The notes: generated by a model not told the origin, from the sequence alone. A stretch of 64,000 nt of DNA from Aurantiochytrium sp. KH105 (GCA_003116975.1 BGKB01000174.1:62001-126000), one strand, 5' to 3'. Positions 48,909-59,803 are shown, counted from the first letter of the stretch. Program-made: numbers and translations.

Positions 48909-49182
48909 CGCCGCTCGATCTTCGCCCGGAGGGCCTCGGGTCCGGTGCGCCGGCCCTAGATACCGGACGCGCGGCACCCCGCGACGTCGGGTTAGCAGGC
49001 GAGAACGGATAAATCGATCGATCGTGGGCGAGGACGGGGACCAGGACGAGGACGAGGAGGACGAGGACGAGGACGAGGACGAGAGCGCGGAGAGGCGGGG
49101 CGCGGGGTCCTGGAGCTGGTCAGAGCAGAAAGGAAGGGCGACGCGCGCTGTTCGCCGGGAGCGGAGGCGGACGACGGGGGAA

Positions 49183-52100
49183 ATGGAGGACGAGGACGAG
49201 GACGAGGCGGAGCGCCTGGCGGTGCTGGCGCCGAGGAGACACTTGGCGGACAAGGTCCTCGAGGTGGACCTGCGAGCGCCTGCGGAGCTCGTGGGCGTGA
49301 AGAGGAGGAAACGGGGGAGGAAGGAGAACCTGTACGAGGTACTTGCGAGGCAAGCAAGAGCAAGACGAAAACGCCTACGCTTTCCGGAGATCAAAGATGC
49401 TCTTCCTCGGGGTCAGGTCGAGGAGGTAGAGGATGAGAAAGCGGATGAGAGGTTACTATCTGCTCGCCGCGCTCGTGATCATGCTATCTCGCGGAGTAGC
49501 GGCATCGCAAACCAAATATCGACAGATGACCTCGCGCAAGAGAAGGAAACGGGTAGATTGGCCGAAAACGAGCAAGTACAGCCGCCGCGCAAGCTCCATC
49601 CGCTCTTTGAAGAGCTTCTTGCGCGACGAGCTCCTGTTCGTAAGATAGATCAAGCTCTTCGAAGAGTCACATATAAATTGAAGGAGACGACCTCAGACTC
49701 GATCAAAACAGCGCTGTCACAGGTCAAATTATCAGCTCGAGTCCAGCTTGAAAATCAGACAAGGCTGGAGGAGACACATATCTTGGGCGTGAAGCAAAAC
49801 AAGATGCAAAGGAGAGCCAATCTTGCCGCCATTCGCATGCAGAGTGCACTCGAGAGAGGCATGGAGACGCTCCCGATGCAGTTTCTTCTAAAGTACAAGC
49901 TCGAGACGTACTGCCAGCAGCGAGGCGGGCGTCGCATTGTAGAGATTCTTCAAGCGATGCTTACGAGAGCCCAGCGTAATGCAATGCGCAGATGGGTTGA
50001 CTTTGTCAAGCAGCAGCGGATTCAAGATCGTTTTGCTGCCGCAGCGCATATCCAGCGTGTTGCAAGAGGCTACATGTGTCGCACAGGACGAGATCTGAAG
50101 CGTCAGCGCGCACGCGAAAGCTCGCGAATTTCGCAAGCAGAAGATGAGCTTTTCTCACGGTGCCACGAGAGAACTCGGGCAGCAATTCTCATTGAGTCCA
50201 TCGCGCGAATGCACAGATCAAAGCAGTTGCGGCGGTCGCTCGTTCGCGATCTCGAGGCGGTCGTCCGCGTGCAAACGCATTGGCGGGGCAAGCGAAGTCG
50301 CGTTGCATTTGTTGTGTTGCAGGAACTTCGAGCTCGCCAGATAAAGGCTGCGACTCGAATACAAAGCGCCTTTCGCGGCATGCGCGGTCGGCGCCGAGCA
50401 AGATTTCGTGCCGTGCAGGCTCGGCACGAGGCAAGAGAGGAACAACTGAGCAATGTCCAATACTTGCGAGCGCAGCGCTTTGCGCAAAATGGAGCCGCCC
50501 TTGTCATACAAAAGGTATGGCGTAGAATGCGGTTCCGGTGTGGCGTAGCCTTTGCTGGGCATGGTCTCGCCGTGCAGATGCAACGTATCGTCCGAGGATT
50601 TCTAGCTCGACGCAAGGTGGCGCGTCTGCGTGAACTGTGCAATTACGAGCAATGGGTGAACCGATACAGAGACAAGGTGGAAGAAGCCGCACTTCAGGTC
50701 CAAGTCATGTATCGCGCGCGACTTGCCAATCGAGAGCTTGAACGCTTGAAGCACGTCAAAGGCGAGGCGCAAAAGGCGCGCCTTGCGGCCAAGGCAGGCA
50801 AATTGCGCACGAGGAATCATCGTCGCCGCGTGGCGAAACTTTTCGTCTCCAAAGCAGCGCGAAGTGAGGCTGCCACCACGATCCAGCGTTTTTGGCGAGG
50901 AAAGCTGGCGCGCCGCCTGATCATCCATCATCGTCGGCGTGTAATGCGCGAGCGAAAGCATCGCGCAGCAACAATGCTGCAAAGTCTCTGGCGTATGCTC
51001 CCGCACCGTATTTTCTTTGTAGCTTGGCGCAGATCACGAGCTGCGACGCGCATACAGGCTGCATATCGTGGCCACGCCGTACGTGCATTAGGACAGCAGC
51101 GCCAGCGGCGATACAATTCGGCAACGAGAATTGAATCGTGGTGGCGAATGCACTTGGCTCGTGTCGAACTTTCGCAGCGTAAACACCATTACATGGCTCA
51201 ACTCAAGATTGCCGGCGTTGTGCGCTGTTATGCTGCACGTTCGTCCGTGCGAGTGCGTCTTGATGAGGCCCGGGCGAAGCAGGAGTCAGCTTTGCGTGGA
51301 GCGCTCGAAGCGGCGAAGGGACTTCGCAACGAGCAGAGTCGGCTTGCTCTGACCGCATTGCATTGTAATCCAGCGCGAACGCTGCCGCAGGATTCAGAGC
51401 CGCTTGCTATATTCTCTGATCTCGTTGACCCCGGCGCAGGCCGCGCAGCAAATGCAGCAGCATCTGGATCGACTTCAACGGCGTCGCGGTCGTCAGGCTC
51501 CAATTCGCTGTCGCAAGGACGGTCTTCACAATCTACGGTGAGCCAAAAGCAAGCCGGTGAGATCGCTTCGCTTGGATCCGCTGCATTTGCAAAGTACTGT
51601 CAGTCTATTGGAGTCCAGAGCGAAGGCCGCCTGAAGGCGACCGAAATTGATATTTTGTTCTCCAAATGTTGCATGGGAAAGCGCAAGATGGACTTTTTGG
51701 CATTCGTTGACGCGCTCGAACTTTTGGCAGAACAGTTCTTCCCGGAGGTGACGCACTTTCGCGCGCATCGCGACAACGATGCGCAAATTGCTCGCTTCCT
51801 TGATGAATTCGTCCTTTGTGGTAGATGGCGCAAGGCCATTCGTGCGCGAACAGAGATTCGTGCCGCGAAAATGGCAATTCGAATGCAAAACATGTATCGC
51901 GCGTGGAAAAGTCGCCAGCGAGCACGCCTTGCGCGCGTTGCTCGTGATTATCAGAAACTGCTCGCGGCGCAGACCCAAGCAGCCTACCGGATCCAGTCAG
52001 CCTGGCGGCAGCATGCAGCGAGACAGCGTGTCATGGTAATTATGCGATCTCTTTACCGAAGCTTTATCGACACCGAGACGGGAGCGCGCTTTTGGCAAAA

Positions 52101-54390
52101 TCCGACGTCGGGATTGACAACGTGGACAAAGCCGGCGCTTCTGGGAGACGGTGATGTAGACGCGGTCATTCATATTCCTCCGGCGAGACACCAACTCATT
52201 GAGCTTTGTGATCGATGCGAAGAAAGAGCGGTCGCAGCACACTGCGAAGATTGCGAGATCGCATACTGCCAAAGCTGTTCGGATATGGTGCACAAAAAGG
52301 GTAAACGCGCGCAGCATGATGTGACGGCAATCGCGCGCTGCAGTATGTGCAAATTCCAGATGGCCACCAAGGTATGTGTCGAATGTGGGGACCTTGCACT
52401 ATGCGATTGCTGCGCAGACTATTCACATCGCAAAGGAAACAAATTGCGACATGAGCTCGACTGGCTTGTGCCAGAGGACACAGGTGTGTGCCAAACGTGC
52501 GGGCTACGCGCAGCTCGTTTCGATCAGCCGTATCCGACTTGCAGTGTCTGCGTCGAGCGCGAGTATGGACTTGATCCTACCACGCTTGTGCCACGAAAGT
52601 TTACGACGCGCGCAGTTGAAGAGCACCGTCAGGAACTTCACGAGGCTCGTGTGCGTGCGTATGTTCTTGACCAGGCGCAACAAATGGAAGAAGTCCGTCT
52701 TGAGAAGGAGCGCCATCGCGCTGCGGCCAAGATTCAAGCGTGCGTTCGGGGAAAGCTGACGCGTCAGTCGGAAAAAGGCAAATATATTATCGACGCTCTT
52801 GCAGCACGACGCGAACGCATTGCCCGCGCGAAAGAGGAGGCAGAGCGGAAAAAGCTTGTCAATCGCTTCAAGGCCAATCTCGCGCACGTGCAAAAGGCGA
52901 CGGGCCTTCTCAAGAAGGACGTGCAGTCGTTGAATGATGAGCCTGCGAAAGCGCAGGATAAATCTCAGGCGTCGGTGTCCCGCGAGGGCGATGCTTCCGC
53001 CGATATTTCCATGGCCGCAGGAACAGAATTCAATGCCGAAGCGACCAAGGATGATGTCGAAATCGATGGCAAACCTACAGACGAGCTTCCTGGCAACGAA
53101 AACGAGGCGAAAGACGCGCTGCGTCATCCCACAGCCATCTCAAAGTTTGGCGGTCTCAAAGAGAGAATGAAGAGAAACAAGAAGAAGTCTGAAGGCAATG
53201 CAGACGAAGAGCCACCAATTCAAGAAAATGCCATGGAAGACCGCTCTCGTAAGAGTACGCTTCGGATCTCATTGCGAGGAAGACGGAAAACGAGAACCAA
53301 GAAGCAATCTGCTGAAACGAGCGAAAGCAAACTTGCATCCGAAGGATCGCACGCTAGCGATGGCGTCGCTCCGTCTTCGCAAACGAATGGCATTTCACGA
53401 GCAACTGACGAGAAAGAAGCGAAAAACAGCGACAACGCCCTGGCGGTGAATGCTGCTGATGACGGTGGCGACAACCAAGCTGTGGCGACAGCAGATGATG
53501 ATGTTGCACCTTCTGAAAAGGAGAAAGCGTCTGCGTTGGACAGCGAGTGCGACGCACCAAAGACAAAGATGAAGAGTTCAACGACCGCATCCAAAGACAT
53601 TATTGGTCCCGAAGTCTCAGCACAGAGTGATATTCAGCAGGCTGCAGAGCAGGTGTCCAAAAGCGATAGCCAAGCCAATGACACGCTCGCAGCTACCATG
53701 AGTCGAGGTTCCGCGTCTTCGAAAAAGCACCAAACAGCCACAAGCGCAAGCGATCGAGACGAAGCAATTTCAACGTCGTACCGGGTCGGAGGCGGCGCAT
53801 CGGATACTGCTTGGAACGAAGTCGCGGAGCCTTTCGATCAAACCGTCGTGGTGGGATCTATTGGCACAGCCGAAATAGAGAATGTTGACAACGCATGGGA
53901 GGAATACTTTGATGAGAATCAGCAAGCTACGTACTACTATAACGCAGGCACAGGAGAGACACTTTGGAAAGAAGAATACGATGCACAATTTCTTGATCAA
54001 GCACAGGACGCAGGCGCCGAAGAGGAGGCGGACGCATGGGACGAGTACTTTGACGAGACACAGCAAGCTGTATACTATTGTAATCGACGAACGGGCGAGA
54101 CGGTTTGGAAAGATGACTTTGCGCAGCAATCTCAGGTAAATGAGTATGCTGCAAAAGAGGAAAGATATGCCGAACAAACGTACGCCCCCGAAGGTGTTGA
54201 CGCTCAAGAGTATGGCGGCTACTTTGCACAGGGTGAGGAAGCATATGCACAAGAGTATGCTTATGCATACGAACAGGATCCTTCACAATACGCCGAGGGA
54301 GAGGCACAAGAAGGAGGGTACTGGGACGAGTACGGCGTATGGCATGGCTCGAATGAATTTGACGAGTACGGCCGAGGACATCACTATTAG
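49183..54390 (+). CDS. Large IQ / p25-alpha-like / WW / B-box scaffold protein
   Basis: 1735 residues, no introns. Order: an acidic and basic N-terminus; many IQ calmodulin-binding motifs from about 285 to 690 (for example IQRVARGYMCR, IQSAFRGMRGR, IQRFWRGKLAR); a segment at about 790-850 (FAKYCQSIGV, ATEIDILFSKC, MDFLAFVDALELLAEQFF) like the p25-alpha/TPPP tubulin-binding domain; further IQs (about 895-945); a WW-like domain (about 952-986); two B-box-type zinc modules with C-x2-C and C-x2-H pairs (about 1005-1100); one IQ (about 1180); an acidic/lysine linker (about 1215-1560); two more WW domains (about 1569-1600 and 1615-1646, each EYFDE..QA.YY.N..TGET.WK); and a Tyr-rich tail ending in GRGHHY. 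A cytoskeletal or ciliary scaffold is inferred from the IQ and p25-alpha parts. Confidence 0.82.
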   Translation: MEDEDEDEAERLAVLAPRRHLADKVLEVDLRAPAELVGVKRRKRGRKENLYEVLARQARARRKRLRFPEIKDALPRGQVEEVEDEKADERLLSARRARDHAISRSSGIANQISTDDLAQEKETGRLAENEQVQPPRKLHPLFEELLARRAPVRKIDQALRRVTYKLKETTSDSIKTALSQVKLSARVQLENQTRLEETHILGVKQNKMQRRANLAAIRMQSALERGMETLPMQFLLKYKLETYCQQRGGRRIVEILQAMLTRAQRNAMRRWVDFVKQQRIQDRFAAAAHIQRVARGYMCRTGRDLKRQRARESSRISQAEDELFSRCHERTRAAILIESIARMHRSKQLRRSLVRDLEAVVRVQTHWRGKRSRVAFVVLQELRARQIKAATRIQSAFRGMRGRRRARFRAVQARHEAREEQLSNVQYLRAQRFAQNGAALVIQKVWRRMRFRCGVAFAGHGLAVQMQRIVRGFLARRKVARLRELCNYEQWVNRYRDKVEEAALQVQVMYRARLANRELERLKHVKGEAQKARLAAKAGKLRTRNHRRRVAKLFVSKAARSEAATTIQRFWRGKLARRLIIHHRRRVMRERKHRAATMLQSLWRMLPHRIFFVAWRRSRAATRIQAAYRGHAVRALGQQRQRRYNSATRIESWWRMHLARVELSQRKHHYMAQLKIAGVVRCYAARSSVRVRLDEARAKQESALRGALEAAKGLRNEQSRLALTALHCNPARTLPQDSEPLAIFSDLVDPGAGRAANAAASGSTSTASRSSGSNSLSQGRSSQSTVSQKQAGEIASLGSAAFAKYCQSIGVQSEGRLKATEIDILFSKCCMGKRKMDFLAFVDALELLAEQFFPEVTHFRAHRDNDAQIARFLDEFVLCGRWRKAIRARTEIRAAKMAIRMQNMYRAWKSRQRARLARVARDYQKLLAAQTQAAYRIQSAWRQHAARQRVMVIMRSLYRSFIDTETGARFWQNPTSGLTTWTKPALLGDGDVDAVIHIPPARHQLIELCDRCEERAVAAHCEDCEIAYCQSCSDMVHKKGKRAQHDVTAIARCSMCKFQMATKVCVECGDLALCDCCADYSHRKGNKLRHELDWLVPEDTGVCQTCGLRAARFDQPYPTCSVCVEREYGLDPTTLVPRKFTTRAVEEHRQELHEARVRAYVLDQAQQMEEVRLEKERHRAAAKIQACVRGKLTRQSEKGKYIIDALAARRERIARAKEEAERKKLVNRFKANLAHVQKATGLLKKDVQSLNDEPAKAQDKSQASVSREGDASADISMAAGTEFNAEATKDDVEIDGKPTDELPGNENEAKDALRHPTAISKFGGLKERMKRNKKKSEGNADEEPPIQENAMEDRSRKSTLRISLRGRRKTRTKKQSAETSESKLASEGSHASDGVAPSSQTNGISRATDEKEAKNSDNALAVNAADDGGDNQAVATADDDVAPSEKEKASALDSECDAPKTKMKSSTTASKDIIGPEVSAQSDIQQAAEQVSKSDSQANDTLAATMSRGSASSKKHQTATSASDRDEAISTSYRVGGGASDTAWNEVAEPFDQTVVVGSIGTAEIENVDNAWEEYFDENQQATYYYNAGTGETLWKEEYDAQFLDQAQDAGAEEEADAWDEYFDETQQAVYYCNRRTGETVWKDDFAQQSQVNEYAAKEERYAEQTYAPEGVDAQEYGGYFAQGEEAYAQEYAYAYEQDPSQYAEGEAQEGGYWDEYGVWHGSNEFDEYGRGHHY

Positions 54391-54473
54391 AGCAATAAGT
54401 GCCTTGGAGCAAGGACGAAAGGATTTACTACTACCAGAGCCAATTCATGACTTGAGAATCAAATTTGAAACAT

Positions 54474-55274
54474 CTACTGTTGGGGCTTATCCTTGTCGTC
54501 GAGATCGTGAACAATGTCCCCTTCGGCTGGGATAGCGCCATCGGTGGGCTCCGGAGCCTTGCGTTCCTCACCCTCGTCTTCTTCGAGGAGGAAGGCAAGA
54601 TCGGCAATATCCGGTGGCGAAGTTTTGTCCTTGCGTGAGGGGGGCGAAGAATCCTTAAAGGTCATTCTCATGTCATAAGCGTCCTCACCGTCGGCATAGT
54701 AACCTGCCTCGATATCGTTAATCTTGTAGCCAAGGGTGTCATGGTAGAGATGGAAGGCCGCGTAGTTGGTCCGACGGACATGAAGGGACACATATTTTGC
54801 CTGAAAAGTCTCGCGCATATCGCGCTGCGAGGCACGCATGAGCTTGGTCGCGAGGCCAAGCTTACGGTGCGAACGCAGAACAGAGAGTGAGGTGATGTGA
54901 CCATGGAGTCCATTCGACATGTCTTCATCACTGTGTGATTACGCGCAAAAAAGGAGGAGCCATTAAAAGCAAATAATCCAAGAGCAAAGCATGTCAGTCA
55001 GTGTCAGTGTCTGTGCCCTTCTTGGACGTACTTGCGTGCGTTTTGACAAAACACGTGTCTCCTTTATTGGCTGACTCGGAGCGATTGTTACTTACATTTT
55101 GGCAAGGACGTAGCCGACGATCTTCTCGTTGACTTCGGCCACGTAGAGCAGTTGCGGCCAGGAGAGCTCGTGGTATACGTAATACTTCATCTGATAGTTC
55201 TCCGGCAGACAGTGCAGGTTGCAGTTCTGCATGGCGAGGAGGTCCTCCACGGTCGCTCGGCGGATGTTCACCAT
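54474..55274 (-). CDS. NAA10: N-alpha-acetyltransferase NAA10, catalytic subunit of NatA (two exons)
   Basis: Acetylates N-termini of nascent proteins as the NatA complex with NAA15. Exons 55274-55096 and 54930-54474, with a 165-base intron (donor GTAAGT, acceptor CACAG). The product is 211 residues and follows human NAA10 closely: [40 protein letters not shown], then (exon 2) [19 protein letters not shown] (acetyl-CoA loop RKLGLA), [12 protein letters not shown] and YYADGEDAY. The intron splits AT|T in KIDED, exactly where human NAA10 reads KMEED. The acidic tail (residues 165-211) is the usual divergent C-terminus. It is convergent with the IQ/WW gene, 83 bases apart. Confidence 0.97.
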
Positions 55275-55882
55275 CTTTGGATGTTTTCTCGCCTCGTCCT
55301 CCCCTTGGGCCGCGGCCTTTCCTGCGTGACAGCGCGCGCCGCGCGCGCGCGCGCGCAAGAGGTTGAGAGGGAGCGGGCGAGCGGGCGAGCGAGAGCGGGC
55401 CAGCGAGCAGGCGGTCGCCGAGGTCGGCGAAGAGGCGCCAGCACGTCTTTGGGGTCTGTCTGTTGCTTGCCCTGTCTTCCTGGCGTGTCCTTACTAGATG
55501 CTGGAGACCTTTTCCCAGAGCCGCACGATTTCACTGCCAGGGCCGACAGCGACAGGGATAGCGAGAGCGGCAGCAACAAACAAGAAGAGGCGGCGGGGCT
55601 ACAGCAGTCGCGTGGAAACGCACGACTGCGACACAAGGGCCTCGTTCTTGCTTGGATGGGACGACGACCCCTGATCGACTTGACCGCTCTCGCGCGCGCA
55701 GCTTGCGACTGACTTGTAGCGAGATGGACGGACTATAGAGGGAGGGACATCGAAAAGGTGACCGACCACGCAGAAACGACGAAGGCGATGAAGGCGACGG
55801 CGAAGTAAAAGAGAGTCTTTTTCTAGTTTTTGTGGAATACCTTTTGTTCGAAAAGAGTGGAAGGATCAGTTTCGTGCGCGGT
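55275..55882. promoter_or_regulatory. NAA10 upstream region
   Basis: 608 bases between two leftward genes. GC-rich near NAA10 with a (CG)n stretch at about 55336-55355 and GAGCG-like 5-bp units; AT-richer near the coiled-coil gene's stop. No gene seen. Confidence 0.5.
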
Positions 55883-57233
55883 TCACGCATCCTTGGCAGC
55901 AAGCTTGGCCTCGAGGGTTTGGTACGCTGCAAGAGCGTGCTTGAGCCGCAGTTTCATTTCGTCGTAGGCGTCCCGAGTGGCTTGGTCCATTCCAGCGACC
56001 TGAAGGTCATCAATTTTGTGCTGAAGCTCGGCAACTTCGGTATCGTGTTTACGTTGGCGCTGATCGGCTTCGGCCTCGAGAGTGCGTACTTTTTCTAACA
56101 GACCGGCCTGGTCAGCTTGAGCTTGAGCAAGTTCGTCTCGAAGGCGCGCACTCATAGCACGCGCAGCTTCAAGGTCGGCGTTTTGCAGAGAGTTGGCGTC
56201 GCGCACGTTGTCGAGCTGAGTATCGCTTCGCGCAACCTTGGCTTGCGCCTCCTTGACTTGCTTTTGCATTTCGTGTCGTGCTCCCATGAGCGCAACAATA
56301 ACGCGATCTTTGCGCTTGTTCTCGAGCTTCTCCTCTTGCACACGCTTGAGCAAGTTGCGGAACTTTTCTGAGATGGTTTGTAGTTCGGCTTGAAGGGATC
56401 CTGAGCTCGACGCGCGGTCTTCGAGCTGCGCGCAGGCAGTGGCATACATGTTGGAGAGCAGCTCAACGTCGAGCGAGAGATGCTCAAAGGACGATGCTGT
56501 GGTACGAACAATGGTCTCAACTTGCTCAAGGCGAGGGAGGAACCAAGCGCGCTCCTCTTGGTGAGCCTTTGTTTCGGCACAGAGTGCGTCGCGCGCTTGT
56601 GATAGCTCGTCGGCAAGCTGGCCATTTGCGAGCAAAAGGTTTGCGTTGCGTTCGTGCGTGACTTTGAGAGAGTCTTCGAGTTTCAGTAACCGCTGACGCG
56701 CCTCCTCGATGCGTAAGAGCTCGCTACCAGCAAGATGTTTTTTATGTGCAGGGGCACGTTCCTCCTTGAAGGAGCGTAGTGCAGTCTCGAGAAGCTTCAC
56801 TTGTGCCTGTGATTGTGCGTGTGCCTTGCGAAAGGCTTGTACCTCTTTGCGTTGGCGCTCGAGCTCGTCAACCATACTCACGCCTTCACGTGCGTAGCCA
56901 AGCGTCTCCACGACACCGACAAGGTGCTGAACTTCCTTGGCGAGAATGACAACGAGACGTGTGAGGGGCGAGCTGGTTGCAAAGTACTTGCTCACAAGCG
57001 CATTCGTCTCGTCGGACTTGTCTGGGTCGCTGAGGCCAAGTTTGTATTCCATGGCTGCTTGGTCGGCCATGACGCCTTTTAATACGGCGCAGAGCATGTC
57101 CTGATGCTTTGCGACAAGTTGCAAAAGGTTTTCTCGCGATGGCAGGGCTCTCGCCTGGCCATTTTCTTCCAGAGTCCGTCCAGGTCGGATCTGAGGTCCG
57201 CCGCTTCGAGGTCGCCCAGAGGGCGGCGGCGAC

Positions 57234-57276
<43 letters not shown>

Positions 57277-57994
57277 TAATGGCAGCAGGTCCTCCAGGTC
57301 CTACGTCTGCACAGCGCTGTTGCGACTGCCTGGAGTCGTCTGTGGCGAGAGCTAGATCACGCTCGATATTTTGCGCGCGCATTTCGGTTGCGGCTGAGGC
57401 GCGGGCAGTTTTTGCTCGGAAAAAATCGCCATCCGTGGTGCCGTCTGTGCCAAGAAGTTCGCTGTCTCCTTGCGCGTCGCCAGATGCATCTTTTGCATCA
57501 CTTATTCTGTTGTCGTCGCCGACGCGGTAAGAGGGCTCGAGAATGATGGCCCCGTTTCCGTTGCGGCGCATGTCTTCGAGCATGAGGTGAAGCGCTCGAA
57601 TATCAGTTTTGAGATGACCAAGAAAGCGGAGTTCGGCTTGCTCAGTTTCGTCTTGTGGCGTCTTTTGCATAAGAGAAGCCAAGAGGTGTCCTTGTCGGAG
57701 GTCCTTGCAAAATTGAAGCTGGGCATCGATGTGCTGTCCGAAAGCCTTGACGCTTTGTCTCCACATGGCAACTTGAACTTTTGCCGCCTCGGAGCGCGAG
57801 TCTGCATCAAGCTGTTGTTGGAGACTTATGGCTACATCTTTAAAGTTCTTTTGCAGCCTTTTGCCTGTACCGAGAAGCTCTGCGCCGGCGTAGAGGGTGC
57901 CTCGTCGTCTGCCATGGCTGCTCTCACCCGAGGCAGGTTCCCAATTCTCTGGCCGAGACCTTGTGCGCCCTTGCGCGCGTGGTGTTGTTGTCAT
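55883..57994 (-). CDS. Coiled-coil protein of unknown function
   Basis: 703 residues, ATG at 57994, no introns. I do not recognise the family. The N-terminal 30 residues are basic. Residues about 40-160 are helical (KRLQKNFKDVAISLQQQLD, HLLASLMQKTPQDETEQ). A low-complexity stretch includes a run of about 14 alanines (GCA repeat at about 57237-57275) and a Pro/Gly-rich part. From about 300 to the C-terminus it is nearly continuous heptad-like coiled coil rich in Leu, Glu, Gln and Arg. This pattern fits cytoskeletal, centrosomal or ciliary scaffolds, but no catalytic or binding motif is visible, so no function is claimed. Confidence 0.8.
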
Positions 57995-58067
57995 CTTTGC
58001 GCGCCAGAGCTTTGCAGAGTATAAGGTATATCAAGCACGTCTGCGCCCTGCTGCAAACAAGCAGAAA

Positions 58068-58100
<33 letters not shown>

Positions 58101-58824
58101 AGAGCGGCAAATCAAGACGAGCATGTAAAAGCAAAGGAAAAAAAGGCTTGAAAAAGAAACGAGCATCGCGCTACGAAAAGGGGGACAGTTACGTCCTGTC
58201 CTTTGCAACGGATTCATTTGTAATCAATGGATGACGACTTTGACGACAAACGTGAACTCGGTTCTGTTGGTGTCAATGTATGGATGTGTGGATCTATGGA
58301 TGAGGGGATACTATTTGAGATCAAGGTGACGAGGCCTAGCAATGGAGATTTGCAGGAATGCGAAAGACACATTTGAAGTAAGAGAATATCGAATCGACCC
58401 GATGCCAGATGCTCTCCAATGAATCTTCTTCATTTGGGCAAGCACTGACAAGCAACATCACCAACAAAGATGCGCCTCTTTCTTCATGATTTTTAACGTC
58501 TTTAACGCTACTGCTGCTGCTGCTGCTGCTGGCCAGGCACAAAGACGGCAAGTCGACATTCATCGATTCAGTTATCGACACTGTAAACTCTTGTATGTGG
58601 GGTTGATGGCGAAGAAAAGCAAAAAAGCGAAGGATTAGCATTCCCAGCGCCCCCCACTCTCTCCCCCGTGTGGAGCAGATAAAGAAGAGGCAGATAAAGA
58701 AGAGTAATTTGCTTTTTTCTTGTAGGTGCGTGATAGGAGCAGGGTTAACGGGAAAAGGTGGTCGCAGGGTTTTCGCTAGAGCTTTTGCGGAACTCGTGTC
58801 GTGTGCGCGCTAGGTCTTGCGTAC
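57995..58824. other. Spacer between Ran 3' end and the coiled-coil gene start
   Basis: 830 bases between two leftward genes, so it should hold Ran's 3' UTR and the coiled-coil gene's promoter. It includes a GA run at 58078-58104 and a short CTG run near 58512-58531. A 101-residue ORF at 58336-58641 has no motif and is discounted. Confidence 0.5.
58078..58104. repeat. GA dinucleotide microsatellite
   Basis: About 13 perfect units directly preceded by a CGCG run. Confidence 0.95.
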
Positions 58825-59803
58825 TTACAGCTCGTCGTCGTCGTCAGGGATGGGAACTGCGGCGGCGGCCTGGAGCTCGAGCTCGGCCTGCCGCTGCTGC
58901 TCCTCGTCGACAGTGGCCGTTGGCGGTCGCAGGGCAGGGGCAGCCACGATGTTGAGGTCGGATTGCCCGACGAGTTTTCTGGCGAGCCAGAGGAAGGGCT
59001 TCTCAAAGTGGTAGTTACTCTTGGCCGAAATGTCGTAGTAGGGGAGGTTCTTCTTGCGATGGAAGAGCACCTGTTTGGCCTTGACCTTGCGCTCCTTGAT
59101 GTCGACCTTGTTTCCGACGAGGACAATGGGAATGACGTCGCAGACGCGGACGAGGTCACGGTGCCAGTTGGGCACGTGCTTGTAGGTGATGCGGGATGTG
59201 ACATCGAACATGATGATGGCGCACTCACCTTGAATGTAGTATCCGTCCCGGAGGCCGCCGTACTTTTCCTGACCGGCGGTATCCCACACGTTAAACTTAA
59301 TTTTGCCGTGGTTGGTGTGAAAGTCGAGCGGGTGCACCTCGACACCGAGGGTGGCTACATACTTCTTCTCGAACTCGCCCGTCAGGTGGCGCTTCACAAA
59401 GGTCGTCTTGCCGACGCCGCCATCACCCACAAGGATGAGCTTGAACTCGGGGACCACCTCCTGCGTCTGTGATGGAAAACAAAGGAAAGAGCACCAATCA
59501 AAGTTGGGTTTTTCTTGATGTCAGTTTCTTCCTGTCCGATCTAAACACAAATAATGGTTTCTGCGAACAAGATCGGCACACATTTGATCTTTGGCTTTCC
59601 TCGGCCCGATCTCACTTCGCATATGACGCTTGTGCGCATCCATGATCCAGCCGTGACCTGAATCATGAATGCACGTGACGAGAAAGCCATAAGAGCCTTC
59701 ATGCATAGCCCGCCCAAACCTCTCTCTCTCTCTCTCTCTCTCTCTCATTCTCTTCGTCTCTTTCTTCTGTGTCAACATTCACTGGCTGATGCCCACGTAC
59801 CAT
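58825..59803 (-). CDS. RAN: Ran GTPase (two exons, first coding exon is only the ATG)
   Basis: Small GTPase driving nuclear import and export and spindle assembly. Exons 59803-59801 (ATG only) and 59466-58825, with a 334-base intron (donor GTACGT, acceptor CACAG). The product is 214 residues starting [11 protein letters not shown] and follows human Ran almost throughout: [19 protein letters not shown], the effector [57 protein letters not shown] and the acidic tail PDDDDEL. The intronic acceptor fixes the start; taking the first in-frame GTG of exon 2 would lose four residues. Upstream of the ATG the frame meets TGA without another ATG. The stop TAA lies inside a donor-like GTAAGT, but DDDDEL is the expected Ran end, so no further splice is proposed. 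Confidence 0.96.
59720..59746. repeat. CT dinucleotide run inside the Ran intron
   Basis: About 13 CT units on the + strand (AG on the transcribed strand), near the 5' end of the Ran intron. Confidence 0.95.

Larger units (their letters stand above)
48428..49182. promoter_or_regulatory. Divergent upstream region with two pentamer arrays
   Basis: 755-base GC-rich spacer with two perfect pentanucleotide arrays (GATCC at 48686-48719, CTCTG at 48871-48908) and a GAGGAC run near 49040-49085. A + strand frame is open through all of it, but without a credible domain; the ATG at 49183 was taken for the IQ/WW gene. Confidence 0.55.

Noticed and set aside
48442-49182. Extra 247 N-terminal codons of the IQ/WW ORF
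   Set aside because: The stretch is Pro/Ala/Arg-rich and covers pentamer arrays; the first codon is not ATG, and ATG at 49183 fits a normal acidic start.
58336-58641. 101-codon ORF downstream of Ran
   Set aside because: No motif; its Ser run is a CTG repeat; it lies in the expected 3' UTR.
58820-58830. Second intron at the Ran stop (GTAAGT overlapping TAA)
   Set aside because: The product already ends DDDDEL as Ran should; no downstream exon with Ran-like sequence is seen.
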